Part shown: positions 44,076-53,048 of the stretch, in pieces
How positions within the stretch are numbered: the first letter of the stretch is position 1
Layout of the letters: every line of letters begins with the position of its first letter
Assembly (NCBI GenBank): GCA_016703155.1
Contig: JADJCP010000001.1
Coordinates: 310,001 to 374,000, forward strand
From: Hydrogenophilales bacterium
Lineage (GTDB): Bacteria; Pseudomonadota; Gammaproteobacteria; Burkholderiales; Thiobacillaceae
DNA length: 64,000 nt
Direction of reading: 5' to 3'
Made by a program: the position numbers and the translations under genes
The notes under the pieces: model-generated
What the model was told of the DNA's origin: nothing
Databases searched by the model: none
What the model saw: the letters and a program-made list of their open reading frames with translations, nothing else

Positions 44076-44815
44076 AGCCAGTACCGCCCCAGTTCGAGCG
44101 TGCCGAAATCCTGATCGGCGCCGATGGCCTGCATCGCTTGGCGGGGAGCCATATCTTCCTGGCCGGTCTGGGCGGCGTCGGCTCCTGGTGCGCCGAGGCC
44201 CTGGCCCGGGCCGGGATCGGCCGGCTGACGCTCGTGGATCACGATCAGGTGGCCGTTTCGAACATCAACCGGCAACTACCCGCGCTGCTCTCGACGGTCG
44301 GGCGCGACAAGGCGGAAGTCATGGCGCAGCGCATCCGCGACATCGACCCCGACTGTCGGCTCACCGTCCTCAAGCCATTCATCGATCCAGATAATGCCGA
44401 TGCCCTCCTGCCGGCGGATACCGACTATGTCGTCGATTGCATCGATTCACTGAACTGCAAGGTCGCCCTGATCGCCACGGCGCATCGCCGGGGCATGCGT
44501 ATCGCGTCGAGCATGGGCGCCGGCAACAAGCTGGATGTCAGCCGGGTGCGCCTGGGCGACATCGCCAAGACCGAGGTCTGCCCGCTGGCGCGGGAGGTAC
44601 GCCACCGCTTGAAACGCCTGGGTATCGACAAGGGGATACTGTCGGTCTATTCCGACGAAAAGGGCAAGCCACCGCGCCCACCCGAAGCCACTTCGCATGG
44701 CCGGGCGCGCGCCGTCAACGGAACCATCTCTTACCTGCCGCCCCTGTTCGGACTGATGCTGGCGGGGGCGGTGATCCAGAACCTGCTCGCCGGCGGCGTT
44801 GAGCGCCAGCCATAA
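44072..44815 (+). CDS. tcdA: tRNA threonylcarbamoyladenosine dehydratase TcdA
   Basis: An E1-like enzyme that cyclises t6A37 in tRNA with ATP. The 247-aa protein has the nucleotide loop GLGGVGSWCAEALAR, SNINRQLPA and VDCIDSLNCKV, then ASSMGAGNKLD and the C-terminal ISYLPPLFGLMLAG. Order and length match TcdA (YgdL). ATG 44072 overlaps the ubiA stop. It converges with pilU, whose stop abuts its own. Confidence 0.93.
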   Translation: MKPVPPQFERAEILIGADGLHRLAGSHIFLAGLGGVGSWCAEALARAGIGRLTLVDHDQVAVSNINRQLPALLSTVGRDKAEVMAQRIRDIDPDCRLTVLKPFIDPDNADALLPADTDYVVDCIDSLNCKVALIATAHRRGMRIASSMGAGNKLDVSRVRLGDIAKTEVCPLAREVRHRLKRLGIDKGILSVYSDEKGKPPRPPEATSHGRARAVNGTISYLPPLFGLMLAGAVIQNLLAGGVERQP

Positions 44816-45985
44816 TCAGGAGGATCGGCGACGCTCCGAGTGCATCTCGATCTCAGGAACCGGCGGACGGCTGCGCCCGATGTCCGATGAGGTGGACGCG
44901 GACGATTCGCTCTTGTCTGGCGCCGCGCCTTGGCCACCGTGGATCATCAGGTGCAATTGCCTTGGCGAATCGGCATTGGCATAAGCCTCGTCATAATCGA
45001 TGATGCCCTGACGGTAGAGCGCCACAACCGCCTGGTCGAAAGTCTGCATCTCTTCGGCCGAGCTCTTGTCCATCATGTCGCTGATCTCATCGATGCGGTT
45101 CTCGCGGATCAGCTGGCGCATGTGGTAATCGGCCAGGAAAATCTCCAATGCCGGTCGGCGCTCGCCGGAAACGGTACGCACCAGCCGCTGGGCGACGATG
45201 CCGACCAGGCAGGCCGCCAAGTCGAACAAAACCGTGGCCCGATTTTCCAGAGGATAGAAATTGACGATGCGGGTCAGGGCCTGGTGGCTGTTGATGGCGT
45301 GCAACGTCGAAAGACAAACGTGGCCGGTGTTCGAGTAATTGATGGCATGACTCATCGTCGCACTATCACGAATCTCGCCGATCATGATCATGTCAGGCGC
45401 CTCGCGCAGGGCGTTCATCAGGGCGACATCGTAGGAATCGGTATCGGCACCGACCTCGCGCTGATTGACGATGGACTTGCGGTGTTTGAAAACGTATTCG
45501 ATCGGGTCTTCGACAGTCAGGATATGCCCGGCGACGTTCGCGCTACGATAATCGATCATCGACGCCATACTGGTCGATTTTCCCGAACCGGTGGCACCCA
45601 CCATCAGGATCAGGCCACGCCGCTGCAAGGCGAGTCGCTCCATGATGCTGGGCAGCATCAATTCCTGGATCGATGGGATCTCGGCGGCCAATCGTCGAAT
45701 CACCATGGCGGCCGAGCCACGCTGCCGAAACACGTTGATGCGAAACCGGCCCAGTCCAGGCAGGCTATAGCCGAAATTCATCTCGCGAGTGGCTTCGAAC
45801 CGCTGGATCTGGCCTTCATTCATCAGGGAATAAGCCAATTCCCTGACATTGTCCGGTGTCAGCTCGGGCATGGCCACCGGCCGGACCACCCCGTTGATCT
45901 TCAAGCAAATACGCGCGCCGGCGGTAAAAAACAGGTCGGAGGCCTTGCGGTCCGCCATTTCCTGTAGCAATAGCTTGATATCCAT
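44816..45985 (-). CDS. pilU: Type IV pilus twitching ATPase, PilU-like
   Basis: A 389-aa hexameric retraction ATPase. Walker A is GATGSGKSTSM; the Asp box is ILTVEDPIEYVF; Walker B is MIMIGEIRD; the His box is GHVCLSTLHA. The N-terminus SDLFFTAGARICLKINGV is the PilT/PilU PAS-like domain. The FEATREMNFGYSLPGLGRFR region and the long C-terminal tail favour PilU over PilT. No pilT is adjacent. It fits the FimV-like protein elsewhere in the window in pointing to type IV pili. Confidence 0.9.
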   Translation of the reverse strand: MDIKLLLQEMADRKASDLFFTAGARICLKINGVVRPVAMPELTPDNVRELAYSLMNEGQIQRFEATREMNFGYSLPGLGRFRINVFRQRGSAAMVIRRLAAEIPSIQELMLPSIMERLALQRRGLILMVGATGSGKSTSMASMIDYRSANVAGHILTVEDPIEYVFKHRKSIVNQREVGADTDSYDVALMNALREAPDMIMIGEIRDSATMSHAINYSNTGHVCLSTLHAINSHQALTRIVNFYPLENRATVLFDLAACLVGIVAQRLVRTVSGERRPALEIFLADYHMRQLIRENRIDEISDMMDKSSAEEMQTFDQAVVALYRQGIIDYDEAYANADSPRQLHLMIHGGQGAAPDKSESSASTSSDIGRSRPPVPEIEMHSERRRSS

Positions 45986-46110
45986 GGTGCCGAGAGTCTC
46001 CTCAAACTTGGCGCGCGCGGTATTTTGGTAAATTTCCGGTCAACGCGGCTACGGCACCATAACAAACCACGAACGCTTAGGCGAGCCCTCTGTGCTCGTG
46101 TTCTTGGGGA

Positions 46111-46401
46111 TCAGCGCATGCTCAGCATGATCCAGAACATACGCTTGGTCAGCTCGGACTTACGGCTGGCCAAGGCCCGACGTGACGCGTCGGTCTGGCC
46201 GCCAGGCCGAACTCGTGCCACCTCGTTAACCTGCTCTTGATGGTTACCGCGCATACCGCCGACGACATTCTTACCCACTCGGTCGAAACCCGGTGCATGC
46301 GGACCGGCGACCTCGTTGGCCGAAGCACTTCCCCAGGCACCAATGGTGGCCAACCCGAGCAGGGATATCCGCACGATCCGTCCAAAATTACGCAGTGTCA
46401 T
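46111..46401 (-). CDS. Small exported hypothetical protein
   Basis: A 96-aa protein. ATG 46401 has GGAGAG upstream. A signal peptide covers about residues 1-28 (ISLLGLATIGAWGSASA), so the mature protein is about 68 residues, basic, with VARVRPGGQTDASRRALAS and a hydrophobic end (MFWIMLSMR). No recognised family. It lies between pilU and cspA with its own upstream region. Confidence 0.6.
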   Translation of the reverse strand: MTLRNFGRIVRISLLGLATIGAWGSASANEVAGPHAPGFDRVGKNVVGGMRGNHQEQVNEVARVRPGGQTDASRRALASRKSELTKRMFWIMLSMR

Positions 46402-46724
46402 GATGCTCTCCTAAACCGATGTCGCTCCGCACAATGCAAAGCCTGACACCAGCCTAGGCGACGCTTACGGATTGGTTTAGCAACATGGTTTTAACCGGGT
46501 CGGCCAACCTGGTTGCAACGAAATTGCGCCCCGAGCCGGTATATCAGAACACACGAAAAACATTATTCATCTTGACCAATTCTCCGCGACCCCGTATATA
46601 GCCAACTGATGTTTGGGTTCAGGTGTGATGCGGTATCGGTTTCCGTGCTTGGCAGCCTTGAGATTGGAACATTGCGTGATCCGGCCCGTCCGGTGTTTTT
46701 TTTGTTGTTTGAGGACTCAAGTAA
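46402..46724. other. Intergenic region with cspA promoter and long leader
   Basis: Holds divergent control of the small exported protein (minus) and cspA (plus). The right part is the leader of cspA, about 118 bases from the promoter to the ATG, a length typical of cold-shock mRNAs whose leader folds differently at low temperature. No gene is seen. Confidence 0.55.
46572..46600 (+). promoter_or_regulatory. Sigma-70 promoter of cspA
   Basis: TTGACC (46572-46577), a 17-base spacer and TATATA (46595-46600). A start near 46607 would leave a leader of about 118 bases. Confidence 0.65.
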
Positions 46725-46928
46725 ATGGCTACTGGTACTGTCAAATGGTTTAACGAATCCAAGGGTTTTGGCTTCATCAGCCCGGACGAAGGCGGCGAGG
46801 ATCTTTTCGCCCATTTCTCCGCCATCAACATGAAGGGTTTCAAAACCCTCAAAGAAGGTCAGCGTGTCACTTTTGAAGTGACCACCGGCCCGAAGGGCAA
46901 GCAGGCCTCGAACATTCAGGCCGCCTGA
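46725..46928 (+). CDS. cspA: Cold shock protein (CspA family)
   Basis: A 67-aa single cold-shock domain. RNP1 is KGFGFISP and RNP2 is DLFAHFSAI; ATGTVKWFNESKGF is the canonical start. It binds single-stranded nucleic acid and opens RNA structure. Long leader upstream and a strong terminator downstream, so it is a single-gene unit. Confidence 0.97.
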   Translation: MATGTVKWFNESKGFGFISPDEGGEDLFAHFSAINMKGFKTLKEGQRVTFEVTTGPKGKQASNIQAA

Positions 46929-46947
46929 TCAAGCTTTACCCTGATCA

Positions 46948-46973
46948 AACCGGGGCTTGCCCCGGTTTTTTTA
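46948..46973 (+). terminator. Rho-independent terminator of cspA
   Basis: AAACCGGGG-CTTG-CCCCGGTTT followed by a run of T, 20 bases after the cspA stop. Confidence 0.92.
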
Positions 46974-47107
46974 TGTCCGCTGGATTCTTCCGGCATCCCT
47001 TCCAAAAAAATCCGCGCTGTCACAAAAGCAGGGGTACACCCCGTGGCTTAGATTGATAAAATGTCGGCCAGCAAATCCATTGCATACCGCATGTCCGGAG
47101 CCACACC

Positions 47108-49347
47108 ATGCCTACCCCGACCCAACGCAAACTTACGCTTCTAGTCCTCAACGCACTGGCCATCATGGCTCTGGGGGGATGTGCCACCAAGGAATTTGTC
47201 CAGCAGGAAGTCGGGGCAGTCAATTCACGCATAGAGGAACTACAAGCGCGCCTGGCCGCGGCAAACAGTCGCATCGATTTCAACGGCGAGCGACTTAGCG
47301 GCTCGGAAGCGCGCATCGGCAAGGTGGAGGCCAGCACCGGCAGCATCTCGAACAGCCTCGCCGATTCGAAGAAAGGCCTCGACCATGCCCACCAACGTCT
47401 CGACGACTTGCTTGAAGACATGGGCAAGGCTTGCTTCCGTATCGGCGAAAACAAGCAGGCCATCGCCGACACCAATCAACGCCTGGAGGGCGCGCTGGCC
47501 AATTTCGGGGCAACGGGCCAACGACTCGGCCTAGTCGAAGAACGCTTGAACGCCACGGATCAACGTGTCGAAGGTGCGCTACTCAGTATCGGCACCGCGC
47601 GCGAAAAATTGGCCAACCTGGAGAACACCTTGCCGGCGAGCATGCAAGCCAACGCCAACAAGGGGGTCGAGGTTCAACCCGCACCGATGATGGAAGTGAA
47701 GCCGACGGCCTTGACGGAGGCCGCGCCGCTGGCCACCGCCGGCACGACCGGCCTTGGCGCGCCCGTTTCCCAGGCTGGCGATGTCAATGCCAAGAGCTCG
47801 CTGGTACAGAGCCAACCACGGCACAGACCGGAACGACAGCGTCTGGCGCTACCGCAGGCGCTGCGGCTACCACGGTGATTGCCGCCACACCCCCCGCCAA
47901 TGCGACGATTGCAAGCACGGGCGCCGCGGGCGAGACCGCCAGCAAGCTGGACGCGATTGCCGCGCAAATCGAGGCCGCGAACCAACGCATCAGCAGCAAC
48001 GCGGCGTCGATCGAAACCGCGGCGAAGCGCTTGAACACCCTCGAAGATACACTCGACAGCACGCGCAAAGGCAGTGAGAACGGTCTGATCGTTCTGGCCA
48101 AGGCTGATCAGCGCCTTGCCGATATCCAAGCCCAGATCGATGCCACAAAGCAAACACAAACCACTGGCGCGGAAGCCATCGCCAATGTCGCCAGGCGCGT
48201 GGACAGCATCGAGATGGCTATCGCCAAATCGGCGGCCCAGGCCAGCCAGCACGAGACCGTCTCGGCAATTACCGGGAAGAGCGCCGACACCGCTAGCCAG
48301 CCGGCCTTGGCAGCCATCAGCCAACAGACCTCCGAGCCGCAGCCTCGGATAGCCTCGGCAGTACCGGCGCAGACAGGTGGTCACATTACTGCGCCCGACA
48401 CCGCCAAACCGGCTGGCGATAGGGCCAACGATGCAGCCAGGACCGATCTGCGCATTGCCGAGGTCGAGCAGGCCCTGGCCTTCAATAAGGCCGCCGACAT
48501 CAACACCGCAAAACTTGTCGCCGAACTCCAGGCGCAGGTTAGTGCGACACAGCAGACCGTAGCCGGCAATACCGATGTCATCGCCGGCACCACGAAGCGT
48601 ATGGATACACTGGACGCCAGCATGGCGAGGATGGATGCGCGCATCGCCGATGGCGAGCGCAGCCTGACCGCGAACGTGGCCACCGACAGCGATGTCGCGA
48701 AACTGGTTGCCGAACTCCAGGCCAGCCTGGCCAGCCTGGATAAACGGCTCGCTGGCGACGAGCAGAGCCTGACCGACAACAGCGCCGCTGATGCCGAGAC
48801 CCGGATACGCGTCGGCGCGCTGGAAGCGGGAACAGCGGCAATAGCAGGTACGACAGGCCAACTACAGGCCGAAAACAAAGATCAGGGCAAGCGCATCACC
48901 TCCCTGGAAGCAGGTCTGGCAAGCGTCTCCGCGACGGCAAAAGAGGCCCTGGACCGGGCGATCGCCGCCGGCAAACTGGCTGAGGGCAAACTACTCTTCG
49001 AAACCGTGCTGAGCGAAGCTGTCGCCGAATTCGCCTTCGACAAGGCAACCCTGCCGAAGGCCGCCAAAGTGGAACTCAAGACCCTCGCCGAAAAGCTGAA
49101 AGCGGAAAACCAGAATGTCTACATCGAGATACAAGGCCACACCGATAATGTCGGTGGCACCGCTGGCAACATGGCCCTTGGCCAGGAGCGCGCCGAAGCG
49201 GTCATGACCTATCTGAACAGCGAATTCGGAATTCCGCTGCACCGCATGTCCGCCTTGTCCTATGGCGAAAGCCGGCCGGTCGCCGACAACAAGACCAAGT
49301 CCGGGCGCGCCCAGAATCGTCGCGTCGTGCTGGTCGTCCTGAAATAA
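47108..49347 (+). pseudogene. Long coiled-coil lipoprotein with OmpA C-terminal domain, frameshifted
   Basis: The first frame (47108-47878) has a lipoprotein signal with lipobox LGGC (near residue 23) and Lpp/SMC-like helical repeats (SRIEELQARLAAANSRID, ADTNQRLEGALANF). At about 47810 a one-base shift moves to the second frame (EPTTAQTGTTASGATAG), which continues the coiled-coil and ends in an OmpA domain: EFAFDKATLPKAAKVEL, IEIQGHTDNVGGTAGN, LSYGESRPVADN and NRRVVLVVLK. The span is one base short of a multiple of three. Rejoined it would be about 746 residues: a lipid-anchored, peptidoglycan-binding tether. It is paralogous to the gene at 53049. Confidence 0.85.
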
Positions 49348-49355
49348 CCCGAATT

Positions 49356-49375
49356 CCCGGGGCCCTCGCCCCGGG
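49356..49375. other. Intergenic GC hairpin
   Basis: CCCGGGGC-CCTC-GCCCCGGG, eight perfect pairs, between the OmpA-type lipoprotein stop and the M20 gene. No T run follows, so it is not a standard terminator; it may limit read-through or stabilise an mRNA end. Confidence 0.45.
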
Positions 49376-49385
49376 CCGGAGTGCC

Positions 49386-50555
49386 ATGAAACCCATCCCG
49401 GAAATCCAGTCCAATCTGCCCGGACTGACGGCACTGCGCCACGAGATCCACCGCCACCCGGAACTGGCGTTCGAGGAGCAGCGCACCGCGAACCATGTTG
49501 CTGAGTGGCTCACCCGGGCAGGCATCGAGGTGCATCGCGGCCTCGCCGGCACGGGTGTCGTGGGCGTACTGAAGGCCGGCACCTCCCCCCGTTCAATCGG
49601 GCTGCGCGCCGACATGGACGCATTGCCGATCCAGGAGCAAAACCCTTATCCGCATCGCTCCGTGCACGACGGCAAGATGCACGCTTGCGGCCATGATGGC
49701 CATACGGCGATGCTGCTCGGCGCCGCCGAATACCTCGCCAAAACCCGCCGCTTCGATGGCACGGTCTATTTCATTTTCCAGCCCGCCGAAGAAACCATAG
49801 GTGGCGCGCGGGTGATGATCGAGGAAGGCATGCTGCAACGTTTTCCGATGGAGGCTGTTTACGGTATGCACAATTGGCCTGGCCTGCCGGCAGGCCAGTT
49901 CGCCATCCACGCCGGCCCGGTGATGGCCTGCGCCGACCAGTTCGATATCGTCGTGCGCGGCCATGGCGCCCATGCCGCCATGCCGCAGCAGGGGCGCGAT
50001 CCTCTGGTGGCGGGGGCCGCGCTGGTGCAAGCACTACAAAGCATCGTCAGCCGCAATACCGACCCTCTCGACTCGGTGGTCCTGTCGATCACCCGCTTTC
50101 ATGCCGGCGATGCCTACAACGTCATACCCGACGAGGCCAGGATCGGCGGTACCGTGCGAGCCTTCCGACCTGAAGTCGAGGATGTCGTCGAGTCCGCCAT
50201 GGAGCGGGTATGTGGCGGCATCGGCGCGGCCCATGAGGTCCAGGTGTCACTGGATTACCGGCGCGGCTACCCACCTACCGTGAATACACCCGTGGAAGCA
50301 AAACGCTGCGCCCAAGTGGCCGCGCAACTCGTCGGTGTCGAGCAGGTGCGCACCGACCTCAACCCGTCCATGGGCGCGGAGGATTTTGCCTACTTCCTGC
50401 GGGAACGACCCGGTTGCTATGTCTGGATTGGCAATGGCCTCGGCGAAGGCGGCTGCATGCTGCACAACCCCCATTACGACTTCAATGACGGCATCCTCAG
50501 CCTCGGCGCAAGTTATTGGGTCAGGCTAGCCGAGACACTGCTCTCAGCTAGTTGA
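49386..50555 (+). CDS. M20 family amidohydrolase (hippurate hydrolase-like)
   Basis: A 389-aa zinc-dependent amidase/carboxypeptidase. Motifs: LRHEIHRHPELAFEE, HACGHDGHTAMLL, FQPAEETIGGARVM and NPSMGAEDFAYFL, which provide the metal ligands. The dimerisation domain lies between (GHGAHAAMPQQGRDPL). No signal peptide. Family members act on N-acyl amino acids such as hippurate or N-acetyl compounds; the exact substrate cannot be read. SD is GGAG before ATG 49386. Confidence 0.88.
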   Translation: MKPIPEIQSNLPGLTALRHEIHRHPELAFEEQRTANHVAEWLTRAGIEVHRGLAGTGVVGVLKAGTSPRSIGLRADMDALPIQEQNPYPHRSVHDGKMHACGHDGHTAMLLGAAEYLAKTRRFDGTVYFIFQPAEETIGGARVMIEEGMLQRFPMEAVYGMHNWPGLPAGQFAIHAGPVMACADQFDIVVRGHGAHAAMPQQGRDPLVAGAALVQALQSIVSRNTDPLDSVVLSITRFHAGDAYNVIPDEARIGGTVRAFRPEVEDVVESAMERVCGGIGAAHEVQVSLDYRRGYPPTVNTPVEAKRCAQVAAQLVGVEQVRTDLNPSMGAEDFAYFLRERPGCYVWIGNGLGEGGCMLHNPHYDFNDGILSLGASYWVRLAETLLSAS

Positions 50556-51821
50556 CCGACTCTCCGCATTCACATCGTAGGTGATACGGGTACGCGGATT
50601 CAGATAATCGTAGATCTCTCTGGGCAAGATGCCAGGGCGCAAAGTCCGGACAACCTTCAACTCAGGCTCGTCGTCCAAATCGAAAAACACGGCCTCATCC
50701 TTGGGTACCTGGGGGTCATAAAGCAAGATCGTCGGCTGCAACAGGTTATTGTGGCTGGAGCCTGTAACGATGCCGATCGTATCGTTATTGAGCTGGACGA
50801 TACTGCCCGGTGGGTAGACACCCAGACAGCGGATGAACAATTGCAGCAGAGCAGGGTCGAGGGGGCCGCGCTGATGCTTGAACATGTGCGCCAGGGCTTC
50901 GGCCGGGGTCAACGAGTCTTCCGGGACGCTACGGTTGCACAAGTTGTCATAGGTATTGGTAATAGCGGCAATCCGCGCCACCGTGGGTATGGCGGCCCCT
51001 TTGAGCTTATTGGGAAAGCCGCTGCCGTCAAGCATCTCGTGATGCATGCCAATCACCGCCAGAGCGCCAGCGGGTAGGTCCGACAACTTCTCCGCCATCA
51101 TCAAACCATAGGCGACATGCTGCTCGTAAAAACCGCGCTCCGCGGGCGTCCAGGGAGCCCGTTTCAGCAATATCCGGCTTGGTATCTCGGCCTTGCCGAT
51201 GTCGTGAAGCAAGGTGCCCAGGCCCAGCCCGCGCATCTCATCTGGCGACAACCCGGCGTCGCGCGCCAGCAATAGCGATAGCACGGTCACATTCAAGGCA
51301 TGATATTGTGCCGATTCGTCACCTTCCTTGACGTTCACCAGATGGATCAGGGCATCTTTCTCGTCGAGCAGCGAAGTGACCATGTCCGAAACCATATCGC
51401 GCGCGCAGGCGACAACCTCATGAGGCCGGGAAAAAAAACTTCCCAGCAGGGATTTCAAGGATGTCACGCCCAACTTGAAGTGCCGCTCGCACTGGGTAAT
51501 CACCGTGCGCCGATGCACGATCTTTTCACGCCGGGCGAGTTTCTCCCGCCACATCGCCTGCACCGCCGGATCGACCAACGGAGGCGCCGGTTCTGCCACA
51601 GGCGCCACATCGGGTTGTAATGGCGCCAAGGGCGGCATGTCACTCTTGGACGGTACAAAATGGATTTCCTTGATGCCCAGCGAGCGCAGCACGGAAATCT
51701 GCTTCTCGTCGCGAATCTTGAAGGCATTGAACAGGAAAGGATGGTTGATCCAGCCCGCCAGGCGGACATACATCCCGATCTGCAAACGGTCTATCGAGAT
51801 CACCTCTTCCGAAGGATTCAT
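50544..51821 (-). CDS. HD-GYP domain c-di-GMP phosphodiesterase
   Basis: About 425 aa from ATG 51821 (MNPSEEVISIDRLQIGM); the frame is open further upstream but that part opposes msrA. The N-terminal DUF3391-type region (about 5-75, GMYVRLAGWINHPF) is usual in this group. The HD-GYP core has LGTLLHDIGKAEIPSRI and MHHEMLDGSGFPNKLKG; the GYP triad reads GFP, a tolerated change. It probably degrades c-di-GMP, opposing GGDEF proteins such as the one at 36824. It ends overlapping the M20 gene tail by 12 bases on the other strand. Confidence 0.88.
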   Translation of the reverse strand: MNPSEEVISIDRLQIGMYVRLAGWINHPFLFNAFKIRDEKQISVLRSLGIKEIHFVPSKSDMPPLAPLQPDVAPVAEPAPPLVDPAVQAMWREKLARREKIVHRRTVITQCERHFKLGVTSLKSLLGSFFSRPHEVVACARDMVSDMVTSLLDEKDALIHLVNVKEGDESAQYHALNVTVLSLLLARDAGLSPDEMRGLGLGTLLHDIGKAEIPSRILLKRAPWTPAERGFYEQHVAYGLMMAEKLSDLPAGALAVIGMHHEMLDGSGFPNKLKGAAIPTVARIAAITNTYDNLCNRSVPEDSLTPAEALAHMFKHQRGPLDPALLQLFIRCLGVYPPGSIVQLNNDTIGIVTGSSHNNLLQPTILLYDPQVPKDEAVFFDLDDEPELKVVRTLRPGILPREIYDYLNPRTRITYDVNAESRSTS

Positions 51822-51935
51822 GGGGCGGCGGCTGATTTGGAAGTAACACATTGTGGCATGAAGCAGCGCCACAGGCATGCGTCGCCACGCGCCCGAGTAC
51901 ACACTAAGATAGAGTTTTATCTATCCGGAAAAGCC

Positions 51936-52490
51936 ATGACCACCCGAAATATCACGCCCCCTCTGGAAACAGCCACCCTTGCAGGTGGTTGCTTCTGGTG
52001 CACGGAAGCCGCTTTCATGGCCCTAAGCGGGGTGACGAGCGTCACGTCGGGCTACATGGGTGGGCAGATCGACCAGCCGACCTATGAACAAGTCTGCGGC
52101 GGCGACACAGGTCATACCGAAGTGGTGCAGATACACTTTGATCCCGATGTAATCAGTTATCGCGAACTGCTGGAAGTGTTTTTCGCGGTGCATGATCCGA
52201 CGACACTGAACCGGCAAGGCAATGACGTCGGCACGCAATATCGTTCCGCCATCTACTGGCACAGCCCGGAACAATGTGCCGATGCCGAAACCGTCATTGC
52301 CACTCTGACGGCGCAGCGCGCGTTTCCAGCGCCCATAGTCACCGAGGTCTGCGAGACCGCTCACTTCTGGCCTGCCGAGACGTACCACCACGACTATTTC
52401 GCCAAGAACCCGAACCAGCCCTACTGCCTCTTCGTAGTCGCGCCCAAAGTGGCCAAGGTGCGTGCCAAATTCTCCAACAGGCTCAAGTAA
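51936..52490 (+). CDS. msrA: Peptide methionine sulfoxide reductase MsrA
   Basis: Repairs the S form of methionine sulfoxide. The 184-aa protein starts at ATG 51936 (MTTRNITPPLE). The nucleophile Cys is in LAGGCFWCTEAAF, and YMGGQIDQPTYEQVCGGDTG and FFAVHDPTTLNRQGND follow as in the family. No signal peptide. The frame is open upstream but there it opposes the HD-GYP gene. Confidence 0.95.
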   Translation: MTTRNITPPLETATLAGGCFWCTEAAFMALSGVTSVTSGYMGGQIDQPTYEQVCGGDTGHTEVVQIHFDPDVISYRELLEVFFAVHDPTTLNRQGNDVGTQYRSAIYWHSPEQCADAETVIATLTAQRAFPAPIVTEVCETAHFWPAETYHHDYFAKNPNQPYCLFVVAPKVAKVRAKFSNRLK

Positions 52491-53048
52491 GCCCGGCCAG
52501 CCCTTGGAAGCTAGGAATTTAGTTTAGGCTGTCCTAAGATGCATGAGTAAGTTTCGCGGCTTGTGAAGTAGAATTTACAAGTGCAGATGCAGCATCCGAA
52601 GATCCCCCGCCACTGTCAGCAAGCGCAGAGTCAATCAGGATGACAAGGAGACCAAGTTTGAGCGTTAAGACATTACAGCCACTGGCCGCGCGATAGATTC
52701 AACGGCGCACGCTCCCACACAATAAGCTGCCTTGGATCATGCTCACTGAACTGTCAGATGAAAGCGCATGTGATCGATACACGATACATATCGCACGCGC
52801 GTCCGCCGTATCAGTACGGTTGCCGAATATCGAACACCGCCTGGGCTGACTGACAGGCATCATGACCCGCTAACCACGCCACCACCGGCAGACAGGTCAC
52901 GATACGCGAGGCGTCATTGCACAATAAATTTCACATGACTTGCGCTCAATCATTGTAAATTACACATGATTCGTAAGTTATGCGTTTGCTCACAAGTCCG
53001 CACGTTTTACCCTTAGCACCAAGTAACAATCACCACTGGAGAGACAAC
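52491..53048. other. Intergenic region before the repeat lipoprotein gene
   Basis: No supported gene in 558 bases. GC content drops toward the right end. Near the right end two similar words, AATTTCACATGACT (about 52928) and AAATTACACATGATT (about 52957), lie about 29 bases apart and may be a regulator site. The last bases carry the SD (GGAGAGAC) of the next gene. Confidence 0.5.

Noticed and set aside
46948..46973. Riboswitch or leader structure
   Set aside because: Simple GC hairpin plus T run after cspA; a terminator explains it fully.
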